Below, one piece after another: positions 1 to 12,534 of a stretch of 64,000 nt of DNA. The DNA comes from Nephrocerus scutellatus. Its lineage: Eukaryota > Arthropoda > Insecta > Diptera > Pipunculidae. Position numbers and translations under genes: made by a program. Under the pieces are notes generated by a model. That model searched no databases. It was not told where the DNA came from and was given only the letters and a program-made list of their open reading frames with translations. Location of the stretch: positions 43,016,010 to 43,080,009 of the forward strand of contig OX352763.1 of the NCBI GenBank assembly GCA_947095585.1. The letters are read 5' to 3'. Positions within the stretch are counted from its first letter, which is position 1; every line of letters starts with the position of its first letter.

Positions 1-243
1 TTTATAATTAGCGCACGCTTGAAGGGATTTGCACCCTTATAATGCCTAGGCACAACGTGGACTTTGAAAATATTTGGATAGAAGAAGAAAAGTGTTGTGG
101 TGGGTGGAGTTGAGTTTACACCCGAGCACTTACAAACTAGAATATTGTGCTACTAAACCCACATTGATGGGCTGGCTCTGCATCTATAACATATCACATG
201 AACAGGAGTGGGAGCCAATAGTTGTAACCACTGCACCACCGAT
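1..243 (-). repeat. SINE-like repeat (family B), cut by the window edge
   Basis: Read on the minus strand, this begins near 243 with a tRNA-like head (GGTGGTGCAGTGGTTACAAC) and ends near position 1 with a small hairpin (AAGGG and CCCTT stems around positions 20-37). The same body and tail recur on the plus strand at 44570-44948, and the tail alone at 55950-56010. It is a dispersed short element and holds no gene. The class (tRNA-derived SINE) is inferred from the head sequence. Confidence 0.6.
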
Positions 244-339
244 ACAGATAATGGGGATGGCCTTGACTCAGCGATTCCTTAAGTGGGTTCCGTGGAAAAG
301 TCACAAGGGTTTCGCGAATCAGTTACATTTATCATTAAA

Positions 340-1340
340 CTAGCTGGCCCTGGCAGACGTCGTCCTCTCGCATTTTCATTAAATTTGTTTGTGATCTTTT
401 AATGAATTTGTGAAAAGCTATTTGGAATCTTAAACAAAAGTTAAAATGAGAGAAAAAAAAACGTCAACCAAATGATTTTTTTTCTTCCATTAAATTTGAA
501 ATTACAATGAATCTCAAGGTGAGTTTTTAACATTTCGACTTCGATTGCAATATCACAGCAAACCAATCGGAACACGGCATTGGTTTGTTTTTATTGTTTG
601 CTTGAACATCACTTTTTCGTTCATTGCAATGCTTTATGATACACGACATTTTTGTAAGCGAAACTACTTTATCGGCGGTGAGGATGAGTAGGTGAGTAGG
701 TATCAAAAATAATTTTGTGTTGCCGTTTTGGAGTCACATTATTGGTCACATTATTGTGTTACATTTATAAATTTTGGGAACTAAATCAGTTTTCAACCGA
801 TTTGTATGAAATTCGGTATGGGATTTTGAGAGTCTTCTGGGGATCTTTTATGGATCTTTTTGGGGTCTTTTGGGGTCTTTTGAAGGCCATTTGGGGGTCT
901 ATTGAGGGTTTTTGACTGTTTTTAGCGTTTTTTGAGGGTCTTTTCTGGGTCTTTGGAGAAGTCTTCATAGCGTTTTTTGAGGTTCTTCTCTGGGTCTTTG
1001 GAGAAATCTTTATAGGGTTTTTGGAGGCTCTTTGGAGAAGTCTTTATAGCATTTTTTGAGGGTCTTTTCTGGGTCTTTATAGCGTTTTTTGTGGGTCTTT
1101 TGGACGTCTTTTGAGGGTTTTTTTGGTGTCTTTTTGGGGTCTTTTGAGGTCTTTTGAGGGTTTTTTTGTGTCTTTTTGGGGTCTTTTAAAGTATTTTGGA
1201 GGTCTTTTGGGGATTCTTTTGAAGGTCATTTGGTGGCCTTTTGATAGTCTTTTGAGGGAATTGAGTGCGTCTTTTGTGGGTGTTTTGGGGGTGTTTTAGG
1301 AATTTTTTTGAGTATCTATTGAAATTTTTGGGGTTTTTTT
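340..1340 (-). mobile_element. Non-autonomous Helitron, minus strand, 5' end unclear
   Basis: The plus strand reads A|CTAG at 339-343. This is the reverse complement of a Helitron CTAG|T terminus and matches the 3' end of the complete copy at 34128-34990, including the adjacent block with GTCTGYC and the GAAAAGCTATTTG stretch. The interior (about 830-1310) is a degenerate array of GGTCTTTTG-like words, the complement of the 34750-34860 segment of the other copy. About 60 bp near 780-830 match the 118-bp repeat unit found at 29-30 kb and 38 kb. The left boundary is good; the right one is approximate. Confidence 0.6.
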
Positions 1341-1570
1341 AATTTAAGGATTTAAACCCCTTGAACGTGTGTACATTAAAAAAAAAATTAAAAAAAACTT
1401 GTTATTTAAATAAATGTTATATGTGTGTATTCTGAATAGTTAACAACATTAATAATACATTTTTAATTTAAAACGTTTGAAACAAGTATTGTGCGTAGTA
1501 GTTTGCTTTGATCTGAAAAAAACTGCAAACTCGCTTTGGTTTAATGATTGCTCGTTTAAATTCCTTTTAT

Positions 1571-1766
1571 CTTAAATTCTCTTTATTAACATCGTGGGCT
1601 CAGTGGTTAAGTTTGTAAAAATTTGGAAGTGATCGGGCCACAGGACCGAAGGACTCCCATATAATTTTTTTTTTAAATTAACCTTTTTTTTAAACATGTT
1701 ATTCCATCAGAGAATTTACAGGAATCATTTTAATTTTCATGGGCTGTTTTTATGGGTTGTTTTTAA
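1571..1766 (+). repeat. TCTCCGAT-family repeat, short copy
   Basis: This has the 5' signature TAAATTCTCTTTATTAAC, a remnant of the central unit, and the 3' signature AGAGAATTTACAGG followed by a T-rich tail. The family (full description at 25211-26363) has short inverted ends around a variable number of roughly 110-120 bp units. Confidence 0.65.
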
Positions 1767-2688
1767 AAACTTATTTTTTGAATATACAAGAAATTCAATA
1801 AAATAATTAATTATGAACAGACGAAAAAAATCTTTTAATATATTATGTGTAAATATTTATGTATGTATGTATAGGTTTTACATGTTTAAATGAATTAAAT
1901 ATTGTCTTAGAAACCAATTTAATGTAATATTTTAAAATATGTTATTTGAAATTGAATCGAGAATTTAAAATTAAATTCCCGATACCCTCTAGTCCTGACG
2001 TTGTCTTAATTCATTGGATTGTTGATAGATGCGATGTCTATGCATGTGTGTCTTAAATGACTGCAGATCATACAAATGCGGAAATATAGGGTCGAGCAAT
2101 TCATTCCAAATAATTATTGTGGAGCTAAAAAAAGGAGCCTCAGAATTGGTTAGTACGGTCCGAGATTGTCCTAATGGTAGACCCGTGGGTCCGAGTTAAG
2201 GCACGGGTATTACGGATGAGTTCGACAATGAGCGGGATGTATGTGGATTTTTATTTTGAATACCGCTTGTGGAAAAAGCGATAAAACAGTGAAAAGCAGG
2301 AAACATTTCTACGATGTTCAAGAGATTCGATGTTTTTACGATATTTACGTCACCAATAAGTTTTATCGTACGGTTCTGAATTCTGTCTAGAAAATGTGAT
2401 CTGGGGGCACCTGCTCAGAAAATAAAGTTGTATTTAAGTTAAGTGCGAATATATGTTTTATATGACTTGTGTGATAAGTGGTGCAATCTTGTGGTTCTCT
2501 AAGTTAACCTATTTCAATATATCCCAAAAATTGTCAGCCGAACGCAAACTTTGGTAAAGAATGTTTAATGTTTAATTTTCTATAATTAATGGCATGTACA
2601 GAAGAGTAGAAATATTAAAAAAATCGCAGCTAAATTCACTTGTACATCCCAACAGTACAACGTGGCTTTAGACATTTTAAACTTGCTT
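1767..2688. other. Unassigned AT-rich sequence
   Basis: No convincing coding region, tRNA or recognisable transposon protein is visible on either strand. A stretch near 2020-2260 is less AT-rich but matches nothing I recognise. Confidence 0.4.
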
Positions 2689-2992
2689 TTTAAATTCTCT
2701 ATATTTACTTAGCGTGCCCATTGCGCGTCTGTCTGTCTCTCGTGGACTCTTGTGATCAATTTATAACCTACTTTCCAAAGCCCGATTTTATTAAAATTTT
2801 GCACACATGTGTATTTCTATTAAAATTTCGGACCCTAAGGCCGAATAAACTTTTCAACAATTAACCCGATTTTCTTTTAATTTAATACATATGTGTATCT
2901 CCGATGGACAAATCTTTTTGCAAAATTTTTGGAGTGAAGGGACCCTGAGAATTTACAAGGAAAATTTTAATGTTTATGGGTTGTTTTTTTTA
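2689..2992 (+). repeat. TCTCCGAT-family repeat
   Basis: Starts TTTAAATTCTCTATATTTAC at 2689, runs through one CACACATGTGTATTTCT unit and one ATGTGTATCTCCGATGG unit, and ends with GAGAATTTACAAGG and a TTTATGGGTTG tail at about 2992. Confidence 0.75.
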
Positions 2993-5089
2993 CAATAAAA
3001 TCACTTTTATTCAAAGAAACCAAATTTAAAAATTTAATAAAAATTAAAATTTGATACCACAGAAAATTGGCATGTGACAACACAAATTACCCCCAATACG
3101 TCAACACGAGAGGTGCGATACAATTTTTGAATGTAAATAAAAGTACACATAAAACATTAAAATACGTAGTCACTGCACGAGGGTGGCATTCACATAAAAT
3201 GTGGCGGTAGTGACATAAAACCCAAACAAGATGTTTTGAATTTGTTCCAGAAAGCATCACCAACGCGAAAATAACAACAACTTCATCAATTTCAGGTGTT
3301 CGTTGCGAAGTGCTGTTCAGAGCTGTTGAACACCACCGACGACATGTCGCATAAAGTGACGAAAACATCACGAAAATATTATTTGGAGCTTATTTTCGAG
3401 CGCGTAAATGGATGTGTTACTGCTGCTGTTTCCTCTACCACTTATCCAACACACTTTTCACTTTTCAGCAATTCTTGGTCTCATGTCAAATTTTCTATTA
3501 TCCCCATTCCATGAACTGACATCAGTTTGCCATTTCCCGTGTGGAGTCCACCCAAAGTCATGCGGTAATAAAACTCATAAACCAAAAGGGAGTCATAAAA
3601 TTGCTCTTACGACTCTAACGGTAGGCTCAGTGCGCCATAAAGAGTGCTTTAGAGTTGGCATGAGTGCGAATCTATGGACCGGGAATCACCAAACTTTTTG
3701 CCGGAAACTTTTGTCTAAATGGGTAATCTAATGTAATTCTCGGTTTATGTGCGACCGGCACTAGGCACAGAATTTATTCCCCATCTTCCTACCAAACTGT
3801 TCACATACTTTACGGCGTCATCCAGTCGTGGCCGTACTGGATATGGGGGTGGTGAAGTCTAAAGACTTAGGTGCGTCTATTGAGGAAAAGTTTACTATCC
3901 CTAATCCCATTGTGGCAGTGACTCCCATTGCGAGTGTCTTTTATATATGTATATATGCAGATATTTGTAAAAGGATCTATGTGGTTTACCATAGGCAAGC
4001 CAGAATGAACGAAGGAAAAAGTTTCTTTTTGGTTATGGGGCAATATATTGGGAGCATCTTGGTACTGGAGGCGAGCTCATAGTTTATGTGTGGGCAAGAA
4101 AGGTAACCAAAGTGTAAAAGTTTTCTTCTCTAAGCAAGAGGTACTTTATCCAGTTTCACAAGTGTCCTTTTTAAGACAGAAACATAGGTATAAAATTGCA
4201 AGGTGATTCTAATGCCTTTGCACTGGCACACGTAATCATATCCACTGGTGGCATAGTAGTTATACGAGTGTTAACAAGGCGTCATGTGTCAGAAATGTAA
4301 GCATTTGCTCTACAGTTATTGGTGTTGAAACTAAAGGAGAAATTTTTGTATTTACTTGAATCAAGAAAACAAATGATCACACAAATACAGAAACACACGA
4401 GTTACTTTTAACTTACTGGCGGATGAGTAAAATAAAAGCTTTTGATTTGGAAATCAAATAAAGAAAAATTAAAATAATCTATCAAAGTAAAATTCAATCC
4501 AAAACTAAAGTGACTCTGATGACAATTTTTTTGGTGCTTGATTCTTGATATTGACCCTTCTAAAGCATGTCTGTTGGACACTGAGTTTCTAATACTGCAT
4601 TAAATAGTTCTCTTGAACCCAACTAAATCGCAATTCAAATGTATTTAAGTTTGGATTAGGTTTAAGTTAAAACTGTTCCTAATAAATGCCAATCATTTGA
4701 CTCACCTGTTCGTCAATTTATAAAATTCAAAACAATTTTCATTAGTAAAATTATCTGAAGCGACCGAGTCTTCTAAGATTAGACAATTTAAAGAACGAAA
4801 CCTAAGTTGATTATTCTTGGCCTGCATTTTTTTTTTGTGGTCACTACTTGTGCTTATGTTTTTTTAAATGAAAATTGCGCAACTGTATGTAAGTACGACT
4901 GCTTGTGGGAACCACAACCTCATCCGATATGATGATTTTGACAGCAAAATCAAACAAAATTATGGTTATATCGCTCTTAAGTTAGCTGGACTTTGTAAGG
5001 AAAAATTCCTTTTTTCCAGCCGATGTCACCAAGTTTCGAGCAGGATCATCTATGCTCTTGCAAGCCTACCTTACAGACCAGAAGATTGG
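2993..5089. other. Unassigned sequence
   Basis: ORFs of 60-107 codons occur on both strands, but none shows splice structure or a recognisable domain. The GC-richer block at 3100-4330 may be old transposon or host intergenic DNA; I cannot tell which. Confidence 0.35.
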
Positions 5090-5770
5090 ATATCATGGGT
5101 AAATTCCCGGATTTGAAGAGTCTTGACAGACTATAATAGGCTTTGTTAGCTTTCAGGACCTATGCGGGTATTTCTGGTTTTATGTTTTGCTCTCATTTAT
5201 GTGCCACCTACTCCATTGAAAGAATGCTTCCTGTAAAGCTCTTGGGCTTACACCAATGATTTTAATACCGTCTGCTGGACTATTGGATTGCTAGAGATAT
5301 CATCCATCATCTAACGCCAATTTGACGCAGACCACTCTATCCCATTATCTTTTCTTAAAGGTATGATGGACAGGATGCCTCTTCTTCAGTCTTCCAGTAT
5401 TGTTTCTTCTTCCAATACTAGTTCATAAATTACTTGGTGTAGTGCGAGCCCTCCAGATTTTCATGAAAGAAATTCTTCTTCTCCCACGCTGCTTTCTTTC
5501 GCAGGGAACTAATTTTTTCATACCTTCTGAGATTTTTATACTCTTCTTCACGTGACTAAGTTTTATGCGATTTTTGCATTGTTCGGTACGCAACAGTGTT
5601 ACCATCGAACCATTGTTCGGTACGCAACAGTGTTACCATCGACCCCTGTACTAAGGGCATTTTGATCATTATTGCGAAGAGCAGCAGATGCAGTCTTTCG
5701 TAATAAAAAGATAGTGGTACGAATCAACGTTGGCACCTTCATGTCCTCAAAGGGTTAGGTTTGTGGCGGC
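5090..5770 (-). pseudogene. LINE fragment (LINE-C copy a), degenerate
   Basis: On the minus strand this matches LINE-C copies at 53400-54840 and 57346-58925. It has the same sequence encoding the KVPTLI/ASAALRN-like region near 5740, the Lys/Arg-rich linker near 5500, the QELYRK segment near 5240, and the region encoding SVKTLQIREF near 5110. Stops and frameshifts break every reading frame. The catalytic reverse transcriptase segment is largely missing, as in its relatives. Confidence 0.65.
5577..5644. repeat. 34-bp direct tandem duplication
   Basis: A unit beginning CATTGTTCGGTACGCAACAG occurs twice head to tail, starting at 5577 and 5611, inside LINE-C copy a. It looks like a local replication-slippage duplication. 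Confidence 0.9.
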
Positions 5771-7918
5771 TGTCTATCAAGACATCTGATTGCGAGTGGC
5801 TCTTCAGAAGATATCGGGTGGCTTTTTGGATATTCTAACGCGCGGATCTTGTATTCGCAGCAAACAAATTCTTTACATGCTCCCAATTTTATAACTTTTT
5901 GTCCATTGTCATTAATGTTTACGTGTAAACTATTGGTGCTAATGTACTAGCTGCCGACCCATTTTTTCGTTCATCCCAGAAGGATATTTATATAATACTG
6001 AGGGTAGTCATGAAGCTCCCTTTCGACTGATTCTTCTTTTTCACCATGTGGGAATGTAGTTCCGTGAACGTCTATGAGGGTTATGTTCTTAAATATGCCC
6101 CATGCTGCTTTAAATGTGATAACGTTGGGTTGTTCTGATTAGAAAGCCCACCCGAGCAAATTATATATCGCATGACAGCTGTAATTTATGTCATATCCTC
6201 ATATTTTTATAACGCTATTCCCATTCCTCGTATTCTATTTGGAACATGGTATCAGCTAGCTACTGTGCAGTTCGAGCTCTATACAGTGAGCGTCGTTGAT
6301 CAGTTATAGTTTCGTGGCTATTTGTTCGTTCCTTAAGTTTTTTACAAGCGAGATTATTAGTGTCGCACCAAACTAGCCCGATCATTAAGCTCATCCCTCC
6401 TTGGGAAAAATTTTTGGCCGCCCATAACGTGGAGGTTTGATCGCACTTCTATCATTTAGAATGGTTGACCGCCATAGTTAGTGTTAATTTAGCCTAAAAT
6501 TTTGAGGTCTTTGATATTTTCTTTTTTTAATCTCGTCGTTAGCTAAAAAATCAAACAGTTCCACAGTTTTTTGTTGTTGGGTCTTATGATATATGTTGCC
6601 AATTCTAAATGTTTAGCTAATATTTAGTAGTAACTAAATTTAATTTATTTCGAGACCACTTCTACAGTTATAAGAACTCTGCTTTTAATCTTTAAAAACA
6701 GAAAATCTAGTCCGCGAAAACACCGTACACTTAATCTTTATTTCAAAAACCATAAAATTAATGGTCAGTTAGGGAGTTTGGCGCACTGCTTTCACTGTTT
6801 TCCATTGCACCAAATGAATAGCAAGTGTCAGGATCCGTTTTCTACCGCAGTCGAGTATCAGATGCAGAAAAACACCCTCTTAAAAGTTTACTTCTTTTTC
6901 GATACGATTTTCGCGTTAAGTTATTCGCTTTTCAATCTCGCGTTAAAAGGTTTTTAAGCTTTAGTACAGGTCATCCTTTGCCCCACCGCGGTAGCGTTCG
7001 AACTTGTACGAGTATCAAAAGTTGCTCCTTTTGCAGTTTTATGTATTTCGCTTTGATTTTCCTTACAAAAGCGACCGCTTCCAACCTCACTTCTTCACAG
7101 AGCAGACAAAAATTACTGTTTATATTGTAGCGGATAACGTAACGGTAAACTCATTAAAATGCGTATGTCCGACGAGTCTGGACGCCTTGCAACAGCATCC
7201 GCAAATAATTGCTTTTTTATTACGAAGCCGTTTCGTAAGAACATTTCACTTTCCACATGTACGGCAGGACATACAGACATAGCAATGCATAATATGCTAT
7301 GCCGAAATCATTAAATTTAATTTAATGTTACTGGACGGCGTGTATTACACTCACATGTGGCGTGCGTGCACCTCCCCCAACATGTTTACTTTTTGTATCA
7401 ATTATTGTTCTTTTGACTGAGTTATTGCGCCATCCACTGCGGTGCGATTCAATTTGAACTTTTAATAAATTTGGACAAAGTATTTGAGGTTTGATTGTAT
7501 TTCCAGCGACAAAAAAATTAATCCACCGAATGGCCTTGTTTTTTGTCTACTAAGGAAACTATTCAGCGTTTTAAAGATGGCTGTATTCAGAAAAACAACA
7601 GCCTAACAGCGTCATAGCAAACGTCTTGTTTATGAACACAAAGACAGGTTGCAATTGGCTGTGTGACCTTCCAAGTTTCGCATCCCTACAAGAGGACTAA
7701 GACGATGTTAGATTTGAAGATCGCGAGCTTTAGGTTCTGGGATATCTGTGAAGAGTTCCAGAGGTTGTTTAGCGTGCCATACATGTCGCGCTTTGTTTAC
7801 GCAAAGGGGGCAAATCATTATCAGTGACGCTATTTTTGACATCCAGCTGCCCAACTACCCAACTGCCCAAGCAAAACATCTTGACTTCATCTATTCTTTG
7901 CCCATAACAATAATAATC
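5771..7918. other. Unassigned sequence
   Basis: Mostly AT-rich with scattered short ORFs (for example 6825-7130 and 7004-7282) that overlap in different frames and match nothing I know. No RNA gene was recognised. Confidence 0.35.
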
Positions 7919-8192
7919 AGCGCTACAGACCATTGCGATCCAAGGCCTCGCTTCTCGCGACCATTTGTCTTGTGCATGTATATTTTTTCACACAAATGAA
8001 AGGGACCTACAATTTAATGCCGAATACGAACGGCGAATTAAGAAGCTTTCCGTGACAAGTTATTACTCTCGGTCTTTTGTCAGACATTCGCGGGAAGTGG
8101 GACACTATGAAAAATACTTTTGGTGTTACTGGGATTCGAACCACGAACCTCCTGCTCAGCAGTCATGCAGTTATCCACTGCGTTTATCGCAT
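7919..8192 (-). repeat. tRNA-derived SINE (family A), copy 1
   Basis: On the minus strand the copy starts near 8192 with a degraded A box (CAGTGGATAACTGC) and has a clear Pol III B box, GGTTCGAATCCC, at 8131-8142. The conserved body follows, including CACGGAAAGCTTCTTAATTC. It shares this order with the copies at 20912-21204, 29172-29323 and 31765-32038. It is a retroposed element, not a functional tRNA gene. Confidence 0.8.
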
Positions 8193-8254
8193 GCAGTAAT
8201 TTATTTTTTCCCACTTTCATTTTTAGATACCCTCGACTAGAGTGCAACGCTAGG

Positions 8255-8900
8255 TAATTTCACTTGCGTTCTATGTCACCCAACGATTGTGCCATCGGCA
8301 TAGTACAGGCCATCTTGACGATGAAAGATGTTCCATTGTAAACCATATGATGACTTTCAGTCAACGACAATTGTCAAGACCAGTGGCGACATAGTGCAAT
8401 CTTGCTTGACTGCAGAATAGATACTGAACAGAGGGCCAATATTGCCATTATGAATAACTCGGCATGAGAGGTTCAAAGTCTACAAAGACCATATGCAGAG
8501 GAGAACGATACTCTAGTGACTCAAGGGCACTCTGCAAACGTCTAACTTGTAACGTAGCACTTTATTGATTTTATTCAGCTGGGTAATTCCTTTTCAGTTT
8601 ACACAATTGCTAAAATCACCTTTCATGGGAGTTTGACTATAATGCCTTCCTTTATCGTCGATGGAATGAATTCAGACTCCCAGATCTTTAAACAGCACAC
8701 ACAGAGTAAGCTTATCCGAATTCAAGGAGTTCTTGAAGGAGTTCTGCGTTGATGTTGTCTTTACCTGCTGATTGAAGTAAGCGAATTGATGTGCTCCTTT
8801 TCCTCCTGAGCCTTGTGAGGCACAAGTTGAAACACTCTTAAAATGTTCCGTCCAACGAAAAGCTGTTTTTCTTCCATGAAGACCAGTAAGCAATCTGTTG
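8255..8900 (-). pseudogene. LINE reverse transcriptase fragment (LINE-D)
   Basis: Minus-strand translation gives a linker-like segment with RWTEHFKSV (around 8840). Further along, around 8390-8480, comes GNIGPLFSIYSAVKQDCTMS, which has the shape of the reverse-transcriptase G-V-K/R-Q-G-C-x-M-S-P motif, with D where G is expected. Frames are interrupted. It is a decayed fragment of a non-LTR retrotransposon; the clade is undetermined. Confidence 0.55.
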
Positions 8901-10851
8901 CCTTTACGGGATAGTTGAAGTGATCTTGTTTGTTAGCAAGCTAACGAGCGAGTCTGAGTTTGAGCAATCAGTGTTTAATTCCAGACACAGACAAACCTTA
9001 CCAATGAGCTCATGGGTATTATTGTTGTGTCCTTGGATTGAAGGAGCGAAATTAATACAACCGAACGCATACCGAATTAAAGATGATGCCAGAAGAACTG
9101 TCAGAGTACGACCTCCAAACTACTTACTTTTATTTGTTTATATCGTAAGGTGCAGTGTTGTAGCCCGTAATAATTAACAGTAACATTATATAGAAACAAA
9201 TCTTAAAACTTAAAAAAATAATTTTAAAAAATTTACCCTAACATACGATATAAATTAAAGTGAATATATTCTTTCGTTCCTCGCTGACCTCGCTGGTTGG
9301 GAAAAATATACTTTTGATTTATCTACGAAATGCGCAGAAAATCACCACACAAATTGCGAAATCGATGCCGCCGCCAACGATGGCGGGGGAATTTAAAATT
9401 AAAATTCATTACAAAATGTTAAAAATGCAAAAGAGAAAGAAAACATCAATGTGAATTTGTACAATGGCAGGATGTGTAGAAATGTATCATGTTGTCCCTG
9501 CGCCCTTATGGAATGAGTGATGCGAATTCACATCTGCTGATATCAATGTGTTTTTGTGTATTGATGTGGGCACAGTGATGAATATTTAATTTATATTGCA
9601 AACTGATGCGAGTCAAAGGTAATTATGTAAAAATATATATTTTATGTCCTTTTTTATCACAAAATGGAAAACATTTTATAGCTCATTATGCCAATGCTGT
9701 TAATTGATTTGGGTGTTTCGGGTGTGAAAGTATTGGAAAGACATCGGTTGGTTCCTTTTTGAAAAAAAGTTGGGAGAAGAAGAAGTTAGAAGCTATATTT
9801 TGCTACCAGGTTATATATGCAGACGCATAACGCACAAAATAAAAACCACCCCTCCACCAGGAAACCAAGCAAATGCAAGTGTAGCACTTAACAATGATAC
9901 CAATTGCATTTTCAGATTGCTCACTTTAAAGGTTATCTGAGCATAACTAACCGATTGACGGAACAGAACGTTTTTGTATCGTGGCGGTAGAATATCGTAG
10001 AAATTCATCAAACAGGATGACTTATGTTGGTGCTATGTGTCCACCTAAAATGTGACGAAACTTGAACGGTACAAAATGAACAAACGGTCGCCATGTTGAA
10101 TGAACGCTGAGATTTTTTATCTTTCACCCAGGTGAACACGCGTTTAATTGAACCTTTTGTCATTGGCGTGGCGCTCTACTTGCAGTCGTCATCAATATGC
10201 TTTGGAAAAATATTGACGATGATAGTGTTGAATGATGGCCAATAACGAAAACGGATGCATAAACAGCGCGACTTTTGATGGACTTGCCCGATCCCTTTTT
10301 CCTTAAAAAATGTGTTCTAGTTCTACATCCGTAGACGTTAATATTCGTTTTAAATAGATACTCGTGTATTCACAAAGCGTTCGCGATTCATCCATCTGTC
10401 AGTGGGGTGGTACCAGGAATCCTAGCATGTAAAACCAATTGTTATACAGATTAAATAAATGAACTTTAATATGATATGGAAATAACTAAGTAAACAAGTT
10501 TTAAAATTGAATTAAGGATAACTATTGACATATACAGGAATTCTTAAATTGAAGAAATATTATCTATATGATTTAAACGTATAAACCAATAGTACATAAG
10601 AAAATAAGTGTTCCACGCACATTTTTCTTAGCAATGGGATTCTTAAAATTCTAATATTGTTCCAAAAATTCATAATATAAAAATATTAAAATTCTTTAAT
10701 ATTGGAAACCAAAGAGCTCTTATTAATAATATGACTAAACTAGTGAGCACCCGTCAAAATGACGGAATTAACTTTTATTCACTTGAGTCCCAATACATAA
10801 TTAATAATTAAAGTAAAGTATGTTTTTGTTTTGGATAAAATTACGTTAAAA
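8901..10851. other. Unassigned AT-rich sequence
   Basis: No coding region or known repeat recognised. The ORFs at 8920-9177 and 9811-10011 look like chance frames. Confidence 0.35.
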
Positions 10852-11958
10852 TAAACCCAACCCAAAAATTAAAATTTTCATGTAAATTCTCTGCCCAAAT
10901 TTGAAGAAAATCGGGCTAATTTTTATAAAATTTCCATGGACACCACACGGGTCTCGGGACCCGATCACTCCAACAAATTTACAAAAAGTTTTGTTCATCA
11001 GTGATGATTTGATGTTCAGTGTTTAAAATTTGAAGAAATTTTTTTTTTATAAAAACATATTAACATATTATATTTTAAATTATAAAAACATATTAACATT
11101 TATATGGGCATCCCTCCATGGCCACCAAAATTTTTGCAAAAAGTTTTGTCCATCGGAGATACACGTATATAAAATTTAAAAAAAATCGGGCTAATTTTTT
11201 TAAAAAAATGTTTGGGGCAGGGGTCTCCAAAATTTTTACAAAAAGTGTTTTTCATCGGAGATACATACGTATTCAAAATTTGAAGAAAATCGGGCTAATT
11301 TTTATAAAATTTCCATGGACACCACACGGGTCTCGGGACCCGATCACTCCAACAAATTTACAAACATTTTTGTTCATCAGTGATGATTTGATGTTCAGTG
11401 TTTAAAATTTGAAGAAAATCGAGCTAATTTTTAAATTATAAAAACATATTAACATTTATATGGGCACCCCTCCATGGCCACCAAAATTTTTGCAAAAAGT
11501 TTTGTCCATCGGAGATACACGTATATAAAATTTAAAAAAAATCGGGCTAATTTTTATAAAAAAATGTTTGGGCCAGGGGTCTCCAAAATTTTTACAAAAA
11601 GTGTATTCAAAATTTGAAGAAAATCGGGTTAATTTTTTTTTAAAAAATATTGGGGCCTCCGACCCGACCGACAGAAATTGTTGTCCATCGGAGATACACA
11701 TGTGTATAAAATTTGAAGAAAATCGAGTAAATTTTGTAAAATATTTGTTTGGGAGCCCCCGACCCCGTTGCCCAAGGGGCCTCAAATTTCAATATAAAGT
11801 GTTGTCTCCGGAAATACACATGTGTGCAAAATTTCAATAAAATCGGGCTTTGGGAAGTGGGTTAAAAATTGATCGCAAGATTCCACGACAGATGACGACC
11901 GAAAGACGTCCGACATCCGTGCCACAGGCAAGTGAAGTTAATATAGAAAATTTAAAAA
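10852..11958 (-). repeat. TCTCCGAT-family repeat, long copy with internal duplication
   Basis: In plus coordinates this starts with the complement of the family 3' end (TTTTCATGTAAATTCTCT at about 10873) and finishes with the complement of the 5' end (AATATAGAAAATTTAAAA at about 11940). Inside are several GGAGATACACATGTGT units. A block of about 370-390 bp is present twice (about 10900-11280 and 11290-11610), marked by TTCCATGGACACCACACGG at 10936 and 11309. The stop-free units create spurious ORFs on both strands. Confidence 0.8.
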
Positions 11959-12534
11959 TAGGCATAATTGTTTCTTTAGTACAGGATTTCTTTAATATCA
12001 TTTTTTTTGTCGAGTTCTTAAGTAAATCTCCTTGACAATCTGTATTTGTAATTAAGACTTTTAAATTTTTATGATATTGTATCGAAAAGTAGTTAGTAGC
12101 GCATAGATAGAATTAGTCTATTTTTAGAAGATGACTCATTACATATAAGTATCGTTAGTTGTAAATAAGGGAATAAGGCTACAATTTTCTGGTCTTTTCT
12201 CGATATTTCTGTCTATAAGATTGGAATTTTCTGGAAGCATTTAATTGAGTATAAATAGAGGCGTTAGGATGAAGTAAGATTATTAGTTAATTGGAATTTA
12301 ACCACTGCAGTTGAAAAGCTCTTGTTTGCAGAATTATTGTAAAGTTAGAGTATTATAAGTGTTTTTGTTTGCATCTAAAAGTAATCACCAATATAAATTG
12401 TGAACTTGTGTTAATTTTATTGTTGTTATTTGTAAATTAATTAACTTGTGTTGTGTTTTATTTGCAAAATCCTTTACGAACTTGAAAGCCTGAATTTCGT
12501 AACAATATCTTCCTCGAGTTAAAGCGACACATAA
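11959..12534. other. Unassigned AT-rich sequence
   Basis: Nothing recognisable. It lies between a TCTCCGAT repeat and the Helentron helicase fragment and may be part of the latter's element. Confidence 0.3.

Noticed and set aside
3087..3731. Cluster of ORFs of 72-107 codons on both strands
   Set aside because: Mutually overlapping frames without splice sites, domains or start context; probably chance.
11456..11840. Overlapping ORFs (65-109 codons) with [12 protein letters not shown] peptides, also at 36368-36954 and 25884-26309
   Set aside because: They arise from stop-poor TCTCCGAT units read in several frames and on both strands.
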